Made by a program: the position numbers and the translations under genes. From Methylobacterium frigidaeris (lineage in GTDB: Bacteria; Pseudomonadota; Alphaproteobacteria; Rhizobiales; Beijerinckiaceae), in assembly GCF_022179185.1 (NCBI RefSeq), contig NZ_BPQJ01000054.1, forward strand, positions 1-42,262: a stretch of 42,262 bases of DNA, given 5' to 3'. Positions 24,959 to 32,841 of the stretch are shown here, piece by piece; within the stretch, counting starts at the first letter, position 1; every line of letters starts with the position of its first letter. The notes beneath the pieces were generated by a model. It was not told where the DNA came from, made no database searches, and saw only the letters and a program-made list of their open reading frames with translations.

Positions 24959-26419
24959 TCACGGCATCACCGGTGGCGCGTAGGTGAACGTCGTCATCAG
25001 GTAGGAGGCCAGGATCATCACAATCGGGAAGTGGATGAAGAACTGCATCGAGGTGTAGCCGATCAGGTCCTTCGACTTCAGTCCGAGCACGCCGAGCAGC
25101 GGCAGCATCCAGAACGGGTTGATGAAGTTCGGCAGCGTCTCGGCGATGTTGTACACCATCACGGTCCAGCCGAGATGGGCACCGACCTCGTTGGCCGCCT
25201 TCATGACGTAGGGCGCCTCGATCACCCACTTGCCGCCGGCCGAGGGGATGAAGAAGCCGAGCGTCGCCGAGTACAGGCCGACGATGGCCGAGAAGGTGCC
25301 GGTGTCGTGCGCGAGGCTGACGAAGCCGTGCGCGATCGTGTCCGACAGGGTCGCGCCGGAGGCGTTCTTCACCCGGGTCAGCATGTAGGCGATGCCGCCG
25401 TAGAACGGGAACTGGAGCAGGACGCCGGCGACGCTCGGCATCGCATGCGAGAAGCTCGTCAGGAAGCTCCGCGGCCGCCAGTGCAGCAGGGCCCCGAAGA
25501 GCAGGAACACGAAGTTGTATGTGTTGAGCCCCGACAGCGTGATGAGCGGGTTGCCGGACCGGAAGGTCTCGTAGAGCCATCCCGCCGCCAGGACGACCGT
25601 CAGAATCGTCAGGATCGGGCTGAACTCGAGGAAGTCGCCGGGCCGGGTCGGACGCTGGTCCTCGATCCGCGATTCCGCCAGGCTCACGCCGAGATCGGAC
25701 GCGGTGACGGCATTGGCGTCGGACGGCGTGGTGAAGTGGCAGATCGCCGCCGAGAGCAGGGCGCCGACGCCGATCACCAGCAGGTTCTGCCAGGTCAGGA
25801 TCGTCTCGTAGAAGCTGATTACGCCGGTGATCGGCATCAGCGAGGCCGGGATGCTGGCCGGGGTGGCCTGGAGCTGGGCGGCCGACGAGCTGATCCCGAG
25901 CGTGAAGCCGAAGCCGAGGCCGAGATATCCCGCCGCGCCGGCGGCACGGTAATCGAGCCGGATGTCGGTGCGGCGGGCGATCTCGCGCACCAGCAGTCCC
26001 GAGAAGATCAGGCTCACGCCCCAGTTCACCAGCGACAGGAGGATGCTGACCACGCCGACGAAGACGACGGCGCTCCGCCCGGTCCGCGGCACGGATGCCG
26101 CGCGGCGCATCAGCCGGGCCACCGGCGGCGACACCGCGACGACGTAGCCGCCGACCGCGACCAGGGCCATCTGCATCGTGAACGGGATCAGGCTCCAGAA
26201 CCCGTCGCCGAAGGCCCGGCTGATGGTCACCGCCTCTCCGCCATGCAGGAGCGCCCCGGCGGCGACCAGGATGGCGGCGAGGAGCACGAAGACGTAGGCG
26301 TCGGGAAACCATCGTTCGGCGAAGGCCACCATCACCTGCGACAGGCGTACCAGCAGGTTCTCGCGCGGCGGCGCCGGTGCGGCGGTGCGGGCGTGGATGG
26401 TGTCGGGGACGGTGGTCAT
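24959..26419 (-). CDS. atoE: Short-chain fatty acid transporter, AtoE family
   Basis: A 486-residue inner-membrane protein with about 11-12 hydrophobic segments. It starts with a cytoplasmic tail and FAERWFPDAYVFVLLAAILVA, and carries family motifs FGDGFWSLIPFTMQMAL, LVNWGVSLIFSG, and near the end FFIPSAGGKWVIEAPYVM and NFINPFWMLPLLG. AtoE-type proteins are thought to import acetoacetate, butyrate and similar short-chain acids. It lies 19 bases after the molybdenum-flavin fusion gene on the same strand and is presumably co-transcribed. That points to a small carboxylate as substrate or product of that enzyme. The match to the family is full length. Confidence 0.88.
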   Translation of the reverse strand: MTTVPDTIHARTAAPAPPRENLLVRLSQVMVAFAERWFPDAYVFVLLAAILVAAGALLHGGEAVTISRAFGDGFWSLIPFTMQMALVAVGGYVVAVSPPVARLMRRAASVPRTGRSAVVFVGVVSILLSLVNWGVSLIFSGLLVREIARRTDIRLDYRAAGAAGYLGLGFGFTLGISSSAAQLQATPASIPASLMPITGVISFYETILTWQNLLVIGVGALLSAAICHFTTPSDANAVTASDLGVSLAESRIEDQRPTRPGDFLEFSPILTILTVVLAAGWLYETFRSGNPLITLSGLNTYNFVFLLFGALLHWRPRSFLTSFSHAMPSVAGVLLQFPFYGGIAYMLTRVKNASGATLSDTIAHGFVSLAHDTGTFSAIVGLYSATLGFFIPSAGGKWVIEAPYVMKAANEVGAHLGWTVMVYNIAETLPNFINPFWMLPLLGVLGLKSKDLIGYTSMQFFIHFPIVMILASYLMTTFTYAPPVMP

Positions 26420-26438
26420 GACGGGATCCTCCTCAGGG

Positions 26439-29400
26439 TCAGGCGTCGAGCACGCAGTCGACGAGCGGGACGGCGCGGCAGGTCAGGCAATGGTCGGGGG
26501 GGCCGTCATAGGTGGCGAGATGGGCGACCGACCCGGCCTCGACCCGGACCTGGCAGCTCTCGCACTGGCCGGTGCGGCAGCCGCTCGGCAGGCGGTGACC
26601 GGCGGCCTCGGCGGCATCGAGCAGGGTTCCCGTTCCGGGCGACCATGTGAATGTCTGCCCGCTGCGGGCGAGCGCGACGGTGCGCGGCGTCAGGTCAGCC
26701 GGGACCTCCGTCCGGGTGGTGAACAGCTCGCTGGCGATGTCGTAGAGCGGCAGCCCCCAGGCGCGGAGGAGGGCGGTCGCGTCCGCCACGAAGGCCTCCG
26801 GACCGCACAGATAGGCGAGGGGGCGCTGGCCCGGGAAGGGCGGGGGCAGGTCGCGCAGGGCGTCGCGGCCGGCGCGGTCGTAGTCCCGGCCAAGGACATC
26901 CCCAGGCGCTGGCCGCGTGAAGACGCGGGTGGCGGTGAGGCCCGGCAGGCGGGGAGCAAGGTCCCGCAACGTCTGCCCGAACGGATGAGTGCCCCCGTCG
27001 CGGCAGACATGGACGAGATGGAACGCGGGCGGGCGGGCGCCGGCCCGTGCCAGCGCCGAGAGGTAGCTGACGAAGGGGGTGATGCCGATGCCGGCGGCGA
27101 ACAGGAGGACGGGCCGGCCCCCATCGAGGGGCGGCGTGAAGATGCCCTGGGGCGCCTCCAGCATCAGGCTCGCGCCCGCCTGAAGCCCGTGGAGATGCGT
27201 CGACATCCGCCCCGGCGAAGGGGTGCCCGGGCCGACCCACTTTACGGCGATCTCGTAGCGGTTGGGATCCTGGTGCGGCCCGGTGAGCGAGTAGGAGCGC
27301 GCCAGCCCGTCGCCGGTCGCCACCAGCACGTGCTGCCCGGGCCGGAAACCCGCCAGCGGACCACCGTCTGCCGGGGCGAGCGAGAGGGCGACGATGTCCG
27401 CCGCCTCGCGCCGGACCCCCGTGACCGTGAAGGCGCGCCCGCCGCTCCACCAGCCGCGGCTCCGCTCCTCGTCCCGCGCGATCTCGCAGGCGACGGCGCG
27501 CAGTGGCACCGAGCCGCTGACAGGATCCCGGTCCGTGTCCGAGAGCGCATCGTTGACGTTCAGGGTGCCGGCCCCGGTGCTCGGATCGCGCGGCCGGCCG
27601 AGCGGCGGGCAATCCTCCCACCAGCCGAATTCCGCGATGACCACGTCGTCCGCCAGCGTCGGGTCGATCCGGGCGCGCAGCCGCGCCGTGCCGTGCGCCG
27701 TGCACAAGCTGGTCCAGTCGCCGTCCAGGATGCCCCGGGCCGCGGCAGCGGCGGGGCTGATCTCGACCATGGGATCGGGAACCTTGCGGCGCAAAGAGGC
27801 AATGTGCCGGTGCGAGCTATGCACGTACCAGCCCGACTTCGCGGTCGAGAGCCAGAGCGGCAGCGCCGGGTCGCCACCGCCGGCGGCCGGGACATAGGCA
27901 GGCAGGGGCGGCTGGCCATGCGCCAGCAGGAGCTCCGAATAGAGTTCGGCCCGGCCGGTCGGCGTGGCAAAGCCCCTCGGCCGGCCATCCGCGCCGGGCG
28001 CGGCGTATTTGCGCTCGGAGACGGCTTGCGGGACGCGGATGCCCTCCGGGCGGGCGCGCAGCTCCGCCACGGTGAGCCCGAGCGGCGCGAGCTGGTGGTT
28101 CCAGCCGGCCTCGACCGAACCGCCGAAGAACGCCTCCGCATGGCCGAGCCGGCAGGCCAGGTCGAACACGATGTCGTAATCCGCCCGGGTGTCGAGCAGG
28201 GCCGGGACCATGGCCTGGCGCAGCTGCACCAGCTCGGCGGCCTCCTGAGTGATCTCGAACCCGACCCGCAGCGCCTCGCGCTCCCACGGCATGCTGGCTG
28301 GGAGCACGATGTCGGCGTTCTCCGCCGTCGGGTTCAGGAACATGTCGACGTGGACGTGGAAACCCAGCGCCCGCAGCGCCTCCTGGTTGCGCGACGACGC
28401 CCCTTGCGACACTACGATGTTGGAGCCGAAGCTCATCAGCGCCTCGACCCGGTAGGGCTCGCCCTCGGTCACCGCGCGGGCGAAGTCGCGCGCAGTGATC
28501 CAGCCCCGGGACGGCGGGCCGAGGGGAAGCGCGTCGAGCCCCAAGGCCTTAGCGCGCTGGTGTGGCGCCAGAAGCCTGTAATCGTTGACGCTCCGGGAGG
28601 GCGGCGGCACGGTCCACAGGTTGCCGCCGGCCCGGTCGTTGGCGCCGGTCAGCGCGTAGAGGGAGGCGATCGCCCGCTCGGTTTGGGTCGCGTTGGTGTG
28701 CTGCCCGACCCCGGTCCAGGAATGGTAGGCGAGGCGGGGCGAGCCCTCGAACAGCGCGTTGAACCGGGCGAGGTCGTCAGGCTTCAGGCCGGTGATCGCC
28801 GCGACGTGGTCGGGCGTGTAGGCCGCCGCCTCGCGCTCCAGCAGCGTCAGCGCGGTCGCCCACGAGAGGGTGCGCCCGTCGCGCGCGCGCAGGACGTCCT
28901 CGCCCCGCAGCAGGATCGTGGAATCGTCGGGATCAGCCTCGGCCGGACGCGGCCCGTCGGGGCCGAGCACCAAGCACGACTCCTCCGCGCCGCCGGGCCA
29001 CAGCTCGCCCGCTCGGACGAAGCGGCCGGTGTCACGATCGATCAGGAACGGCGCGTTGGTCCAGCGCCGGACGAAGGGCGCGTCGTAGCGGCCGGTCGCG
29101 ATCAGGTGCCGGATCGCCCCGAGGGCCAGGGCGGCGTCGGTTCCGGGGCGGATCCGCAGCCACAAATCCGCGTCCTCGCCCGAGCCCCCGCGCTTGGGAT
29201 CGACCACCGCCACCGTCGCGCCGCGGCGGCGGGCGGCGGCGACCCGCGTCGCCTGGGCGAGCCAGGTGCGGGCCGGGTTGTGCCCCCACAGCACGATCGC
29301 CTCCGCCCGGTCGTAATCGGGGATGCCGATGCCACGCCCGAAGGTCAGCGCCTGGGCGTAGTCCTTGTGCCAGCCGCAGACCTCGACCGCGTAGATCAGG

Positions 29401-29801
29401 TTCGGGCTGCCGAAGACCCGGATGAACCGCTCGACCCACTCGAAGCTGTCGACCATCGGCGTCCCGCTCGGCGTGGTGACGGCGAAGGCGACCGCCTCGG
29501 CGCCCCGGCGCGTCCGGATCTCGCCGAGGCGGGCCGCGATCTCGCCCAGAGCCTCGTCCCAGGTGATCGGCACGAAGCCCGGATCGGGATCGTGGCGCGG
29601 CCGGGTGCGCCGGAGCGGGACGGTCAGGCGCCGCGGGCTGCCGACCATCTCGGGCGCGGCGCGACCCTTGGCGCAGAGCGCGCTGCCGGTCGGATGGTCG
29701 GAATTGGGCCGCACGGCGACGAGCCTGCCGTCCTCGATCACGTTGAGGGAGCCGCACCGTGAGCGGCAGAGAGTGCAATAGCCCGCCTTGACCTCGGACA
29801 T
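26439..29801 (-). CDS. Fused molybdopterin oxidoreductase - flavin/NAD reductase - [2Fe-2S] ferredoxin
   Basis: A 1120-residue single polypeptide. Residues 1-60 carry C9-x2-C12-x3-C16-x26-C43, a [4Fe-4S] site as in NapA/Fdh-type enzymes. The bis-MGD molybdopterin domains follow to about 770, with C142 in AVEVCGWHKDY a likely metal ligand and LWGHNPARTW a cofactor-binding motif. From about 785 a ferredoxin-reductase-type module has RSYSL (about 833) for flavin, AGIGITP (about 903) and CGPEAF (about 998) for NAD(P)H. The last 85 residues are a plant-type ferredoxin (CRTGQCESCQ near 1072-1082, final C near 1108). There is no Tat signal, so it is cytosolic. Electrons could pass between NAD(P)H and the Mo site within one chain. 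The reaction is unknown; no marker of nitrate, formate or DMSO specificity is decisive. The start has GGAAGG five bases before. Confidence 0.9.
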   Translation of the reverse strand: MSEVKAGYCTLCRSRCGSLNVIEDGRLVAVRPNSDHPTGSALCAKGRAAPEMVGSPRRLTVPLRRTRPRHDPDPGFVPITWDEALGEIAARLGEIRTRRGAEAVAFAVTTPSGTPMVDSFEWVERFIRVFGSPNLIYAVEVCGWHKDYAQALTFGRGIGIPDYDRAEAIVLWGHNPARTWLAQATRVAAARRRGATVAVVDPKRGGSGEDADLWLRIRPGTDAALALGAIRHLIATGRYDAPFVRRWTNAPFLIDRDTGRFVRAGELWPGGAEESCLVLGPDGPRPAEADPDDSTILLRGEDVLRARDGRTLSWATALTLLEREAAAYTPDHVAAITGLKPDDLARFNALFEGSPRLAYHSWTGVGQHTNATQTERAIASLYALTGANDRAGGNLWTVPPPSRSVNDYRLLAPHQRAKALGLDALPLGPPSRGWITARDFARAVTEGEPYRVEALMSFGSNIVVSQGASSRNQEALRALGFHVHVDMFLNPTAENADIVLPASMPWEREALRVGFEITQEAAELVQLRQAMVPALLDTRADYDIVFDLACRLGHAEAFFGGSVEAGWNHQLAPLGLTVAELRARPEGIRVPQAVSERKYAAPGADGRPRGFATPTGRAELYSELLLAHGQPPLPAYVPAAGGGDPALPLWLSTAKSGWYVHSSHRHIASLRRKVPDPMVEISPAAAAARGILDGDWTSLCTAHGTARLRARIDPTLADDVVIAEFGWWEDCPPLGRPRDPSTGAGTLNVNDALSDTDRDPVSGSVPLRAVACEIARDEERSRGWWSGGRAFTVTGVRREAADIVALSLAPADGGPLAGFRPGQHVLVATGDGLARSYSLTGPHQDPNRYEIAVKWVGPGTPSPGRMSTHLHGLQAGASLMLEAPQGIFTPPLDGGRPVLLFAAGIGITPFVSYLSALARAGARPPAFHLVHVCRDGGTHPFGQTLRDLAPRLPGLTATRVFTRPAPGDVLGRDYDRAGRDALRDLPPPFPGQRPLAYLCGPEAFVADATALLRAWGLPLYDIASELFTTRTEVPADLTPRTVALARSGQTFTWSPGTGTLLDAAEAAGHRLPSGCRTGQCESCQVRVEAGSVAHLATYDGPPDHCLTCRAVPLVDCVLDA

Positions 29802-29816
29802 CCCGACCTTCCTATC

Positions 29817-29861
29817 CGGTAGCGCGTCACGCGTTAGTGTGAACCGCGTGACGCGCTACCG
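29817..29861. promoter_or_regulatory. Perfect 17-bp inverted repeat, candidate GntR operator
   Basis: CGGTAGCGCGTCACGCG (29817-29833) and its exact reverse complement (29845-29861) flank an 11-base spacer, TTAGTGTGAAC. It sits between the divergent molybdoenzyme and GntR genes, 16 bases from the first start and 46 from the second, so bound protein would block both. A transcription terminator is unlikely in a divergent intergenic region. Confidence 0.7.
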
Positions 29862-29906
29862 CAAGCCGGTTCGCCGCGCGTATAAGCGGCAATCGGAGGG
29901 TGAAGA

Positions 29907-30605
29907 ATGGTCAGCCAGCACAATGTCGCCGCGGCGCCGATGACCGCCGAGGCCAACCTGCGCGAGCAGGTGCAGCAACGCCTGCGCCTCGACATCGTCT
30001 CGGGCGAGGTGGGGCCGGGCACCATCCTGTCCGTGCCGGGTCTCGCCCGGACGCTCGGCATCTCGACGACGCCGGTGCGCGAGGCCCTGCTCCAGCTCTC
30101 CGACGACGGCCTTCTTCAGCCCCTGCGCAACCGCGGCTTCTGCGTCGTCGAGCCGACCCTGGAGGATCTGCGCAACCTGTTCGAGGTCCGGCTGCAGCTC
30201 GAGACCTCCGCCTTCGTGAAGCTGGTGCGGTCCGGGCTGGCCGACGTCGCGGAGCTCACGCGTCAGGCCGATGCGATCGCCCGGGCGGTGCGCACGCGCG
30301 ACGTCCCGCTCTACCTCGCCGCTGACCGGGCCTTCCACCGCGAGCTCTTGTCCCGGGCCGGCAACGCGGTCCTGACCGGCATCGTGATGCGGCTGCGGGA
30401 CACGATGCGGCTCTACGGGATCGGCTCACCGGCCGGATTGGCGCGCCAGGAGGAATCCGTCCCTGAGCATTACCGCATCATCGCGCTGCTGCAGCAGGGC
30501 AGCGAGACAGACGCGGCGGCGCTCATGCACAAGCACATCATGGATTGGGAGCCGATCTTCTCGGACTATCTGAAAGCGCCGCGCGACGGGGCGGTCCGGG
30601 CCTGA
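29907..30605 (+). CDS. GntR-family transcriptional regulator (FadR/FCD type)
   Basis: This 232-residue regulator follows GGAGGG. An N-terminal winged helix (about 20-80: LRLDIVSGEVGPGTILSVPGLARTLGISTTPVREALLQLSDDGLL) precedes an all-helical FCD ligand domain (about 90-220), with the metal/ligand residues in LAADRAFHRELLSRAGN and in the final H of AALMHKHI. FCD regulators respond to small organic acids. It is divergent from the molybdoenzyme-atoE operon across the 17-bp inverted repeat, so repression of that operon released by a carboxylate-type inducer is the natural inference. Confidence 0.9.
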   Translation: MVSQHNVAAAPMTAEANLREQVQQRLRLDIVSGEVGPGTILSVPGLARTLGISTTPVREALLQLSDDGLLQPLRNRGFCVVEPTLEDLRNLFEVRLQLETSAFVKLVRSGLADVAELTRQADAIARAVRTRDVPLYLAADRAFHRELLSRAGNAVLTGIVMRLRDTMRLYGIGSPAGLARQEESVPEHYRIIALLQQGSETDAAALMHKHIMDWEPIFSDYLKAPRDGAVRA

Positions 30606-30613
30606 TCCGGACG

Positions 30614-30647
30614 GCGCCCCCGATCCGTGGATCCGGATCGGGGGCGC
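30614..30647. terminator. Strong hairpin after the GntR gene
   Basis: GCGCCCCCGATCC (30614-30626) pairs perfectly with GGATCGGGGGCGC (30635-30647) over an 8-base loop, starting nine bases after the GntR stop. It also lies after the leftward esterase remnant, so it could act in both directions. Confidence 0.7.
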
Positions 30648-30664
30648 TCGCAAACGCGACCGTT

Positions 30665-30980
30665 CTATCGCCCGAGATGGGCGTCGAAGAACCGGGCGAT
30701 GTCGGTGAACGCCTCCCGCGTCTCCAGTGCGTCGACGTTCCCCATTTACTGGGCGTGCGACTGACCTTCGTAGACGTTCAGCTCGGCCACGACGCCGGCA
30801 CGCTTGAGCGCGCGATGCGTCCGCACGGTGTTCGACAGGGACAGGTCGCGCGTGCCCGAGGTCAGGATCGCTGGCGGGAAGCGGCTGAAATCGCCGTAGA
30901 TCGGCGAGAGCTGCGGGTCCCTCAGGTCGTGGCCCGCCGCATACAGCTTGGCGGCGCGGCCGATGTGAGCTGCAACTGGC
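30665..30980 (-). pseudogene. Alpha/beta hydrolase (HSL/GDXG-type esterase), C-terminal remnant
   Basis: Leftward frame reading AAKLYAAGHDLRDPQLSPIYGD, then FSRFPPAILTSGTRDLSLSN and TVRTHRALKRAGVVAELNVYEGQSHAQ. This is the C-terminal part of a hormone-sensitive-lipase-like esterase, with the catalytic aspartate in TRDLSLSN and the histidine in GQSHAQ. A TAA at 30746-30748 interrupts the frame, which continues MGNVDALETREAFTDIARFFDAHLGR to TAG 30665-30667. The nucleophile half (HGGG, GDSAGG) is missing. Above about 30980 the frame continues without family sequence. The gene is inactive. Confidence 0.7.
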
Positions 30981-31027
30981 GCGAGGCGGAAGCTCGCAGG
31001 TCGCTTGCCGTGCCCTGCCTGCACCGA

Positions 31028-31162
31028 TCAGATCAGCCGAAAGGCCTTGCCTGCGTCGATTCCGGCCTCGTTGTAGCAGCGAGCCGCCTGCTGCACGGAG
31101 CAATGCAGCGACAGCCGCGTCGCTTCGAGCTGCGGCACGTCCTGCCGGCCTGCTTCGGCCAT
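31028..31162 (-). CDS. Possible 44-residue protein
   Basis: From ATG 31162 the frame reads MAEAGRQDVPQLEATRLSLH, then CSVQQAARCYNEAGIDAGKAFRLI to a TGA at 31028-31030. Codon use is strongly GC-ending like nearby genes, and 'QQAARCYNEAGIDAGKAFRLI' has the look of a regular helix. No family is recognised, and the ribosome site is weak. It could be the N-terminal part of a lost gene or a true microprotein. Confidence 0.35.
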   Translation of the reverse strand: MAEAGRQDVPQLEATRLSLHCSVQQAARCYNEAGIDAGKAFRLI

Positions 31163-31295
31163 GAACCGACCGCAAGCCGTGGATAGGAATATGTTTGCCA
31201 AGGTACCGTTTGCGCCGTGGCCGCCGCTATCTGATTACAGTCGTTCGGAAATCCGGGGCGGTTCACGGGATGATCAGGCGACCGACATGTGACAT

Positions 31296-31323
31296 GAATT
31301 CCGGAAGGATCCTTCCGGAATTC
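31296..31323. repeat. 28-bp perfect palindrome
   Basis: Two 14-base arms, GAATTCCGGAAGGA and its reverse complement, meet with no spacer. It would fold as a very stable hairpin or cruciform. Confidence 0.8.
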
Positions 31324-31341
31324 GTATCATCAGCCCGCGCG

Positions 31342-31360
31342 GTGGAGCCGGAGGCTCCAC
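31342..31360. repeat. Inverted repeat with a three-base loop
   Basis: GTGGAGCC (31342-31349) and GGCTCCAC (31353-31360) enclose GGA. It is the second of three consecutive hairpins. Confidence 0.7.
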
Positions 31361-31376
31361 ACACCTGAACGAAGCC

Positions 31377-31410
31377 GACTTCCGCATTGCGAGGCAATCA
31401 ATCGGAAGTC
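31377..31410. repeat. Nested inverted repeats
   Basis: GACTTCCG (31377-31384) pairs with CGGAAGTC (31403-31410). Inside it ATTGC (31386-31390) pairs with GCAAT (31394-31398). A two-stem hairpin is predicted. Confidence 0.65.
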
Positions 31411-31581
31411 CTATGAGGCGCTCGAGGCGCCATTCGTCGTCACAGCATCAAGCCCGCATCTCGGGCTCCGTCTGCACGGCACGGGCGTGGCTCGAACCTG
31501 CTTGCGAGGCGTGAGAGACGTTCGAGGATCTCGGATAGGCCGACGCTATCGGGCTCGAGCGCGGAATTACGGCCAGCCTCG

Positions 31582-32571
31582 TCAAGCAGGCTGAGCGTGC
31601 GTGCCCGGATCGCATTCCTTCAGCTGCTCGTCATGAGGCGTTTTCCACACCCTCTCGTTCAAGGATCTCTCCCACGCCGGCGGCTGTTGGGAAAAGGACA
31701 TCTCCAGGAAATCCAGGAAGACGCGTATCCGTGGGCTGAGGTGGCGCCGGCCGTTGTAGAGGGCGAAGATTGGATCTTCGGCGCCGCTGTGGCGCTCGGG
31801 CAGGATCTCGACCAGCCGGCCGGCGCGCAGATCGTGGATGATGTGGAATTCCGCCAGCCGCACGATACCGGCCCCGGAGCGGGCCATGGCCAGCAGCATC
31901 TGTCCCGTATTCGCCGCGACGCTCCCGGCCGGCTTGAGCCGCCGGGTTTCTCCTGCCGCGTCGCGCAGGCTCCAGATGCTCCAGGGGGCGGTCGAGGGAA
32001 AGTTCAGGCATTCGTGGGCCGCCAGATCCTCCGGGCGCCTCGGCGTCCCCTTCGCTGCGAGGTAGGCCGGCGACGCGCAGATGATCCAGCGCGTGCTCGC
32101 GAACCGCCGGGCCGTGAGGGAGGAATCGGCGAGTTCCCCGACATGGATCGCCACGTCGATGCCGCCGTCGAGCAGGTTGCCCGGTTCCATGCTGAGGACG
32201 AAGTCGAGCCGCAGGCCCGGATGCAGGCGGCGGAAGGCCGGGATCAGCGGTGCGAGTTGGTGGGTCGCAAAGGTCGGCATCGAGCGGACGCGCAACGTGC
32301 CCTGCGTCGCCCCGCCGCCGAGCACCGAGGCCTCCGCGTCCTCCACCGCCTCGATCGCCCGCAGCGCCGATGTGTAGAACGCCTCGCCCTCCGCCGTCAG
32401 CGTGACGGTGCGGGAGGCCCGGTTGAATAGCGTCACGCCGAGCCGGCTCTCCAGGCGGCCGATCAGCTTGCTCACCGCCGAGGGCGTCATCGTCAGGCTG
32501 CGCGCCGCGGCCGAGAAGCCGCCATCCTCCACCGCCCGCACGAAGACCAGCATCTCCCCGAAGCGGTTCAT
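31582..32571 (-). CDS. LysR-family transcriptional regulator
   Basis: A 329-residue protein from ATG 32571 (MNRFGEMLVFVRAVEDGGFS). The frame extends further upstream but without family sequence. The N-terminal winged helix (AAARSLTMTPSAVSKLIGRLESRLGVTLFNRASRTVTLT) is followed by a periplasmic-binding-like effector domain (about 90-290). It resembles the large group of LysR proteins that regulate oxidoreductases and efflux (PA0477/CrgA-like 'MNRxxEMxVFVxVVExGSFSAAA'). It is divergent from the Baeyer-Villiger monooxygenase gene, with a T-N11-A site in between, so it probably controls the catabolic island. The last 30 residues are unusually charged. Confidence 0.92.
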   Translation of the reverse strand: MNRFGEMLVFVRAVEDGGFSAAARSLTMTPSAVSKLIGRLESRLGVTLFNRASRTVTLTAEGEAFYTSALRAIEAVEDAEASVLGGGATQGTLRVRSMPTFATHQLAPLIPAFRRLHPGLRLDFVLSMEPGNLLDGGIDVAIHVGELADSSLTARRFASTRWIICASPAYLAAKGTPRRPEDLAAHECLNFPSTAPWSIWSLRDAAGETRRLKPAGSVAANTGQMLLAMARSGAGIVRLAEFHIIHDLRAGRLVEILPERHSGAEDPIFALYNGRRHLSPRIRVFLDFLEMSFSQQPPAWERSLNERVWKTPHDEQLKECDPGTHAQPA

Positions 32572-32596
32572 TGTCGTTCGCCTCCCGGGCACATGA

Positions 32597-32609
32597 TGAA
32601 TAAATTTCA
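32597..32609. promoter_or_regulatory. LysR-type T-N11-A box
   Basis: TGAA-TAAAT-TTCA is a dyad of the exact T-N11-A form bound by LysR regulators. It sits 26 bases upstream of the lysR start and about 230 before the monooxygenase start. A second palindrome, CACATGTG, follows at once, and the pocket is AT-richer than its surroundings. Confidence 0.5.
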
Positions 32610-32841
32610 CATGTGGTTCGCAGTATGGGAAATGGATGCTGCGTCCGCAACGCGTTAGCCTCCGGCGTCTAAGGCGCCGGGCTGTCGAAGCCACGATGCC
32701 GGAATGCCGCGGCCACGCCATGGCCGACGGCTGGATAATCGAGAACGGCCATCACGCCGGTCCGGCGGATCGGCCTCGCCACAGGAACGAGACGGACCGC
32801 ACCGGGGTTTCCGGGCGACGTGTCCGACCAGGGAGGACGCG

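Larger units (their letters stand above)
31163..31581. other. Hairpin-rich non-coding stretch
   Basis: About 420 bases with no supported gene. Three perfect inverted repeats follow one another: 31296-31323, 31342-31360 and 31377-31410 (listed separately). The density suggests a structured RNA or a nested terminator/repeat unit. Confidence 0.5.

Noticed and set aside
24707..26650. Long rightward open frame over the AtoE gene
   Set aside because: It is arginine/histidine/glutamine-rich, lacks any family signal and is the opposite-strand shadow of AtoE and the molybdoenzyme end in GC-rich DNA.
26385..29762. 1125-residue open frame opposite the molybdoenzyme
   Set aside because: Antisense shadow of a GC-rich gene; composition is low-complexity and no motif is found, while the opposite strand has complete cofactor motifs.
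31296..31323. Transposon end or attachment site at the 28-bp palindrome
   Set aside because: No matching partner repeat or integrase/transposase gene was found near it.
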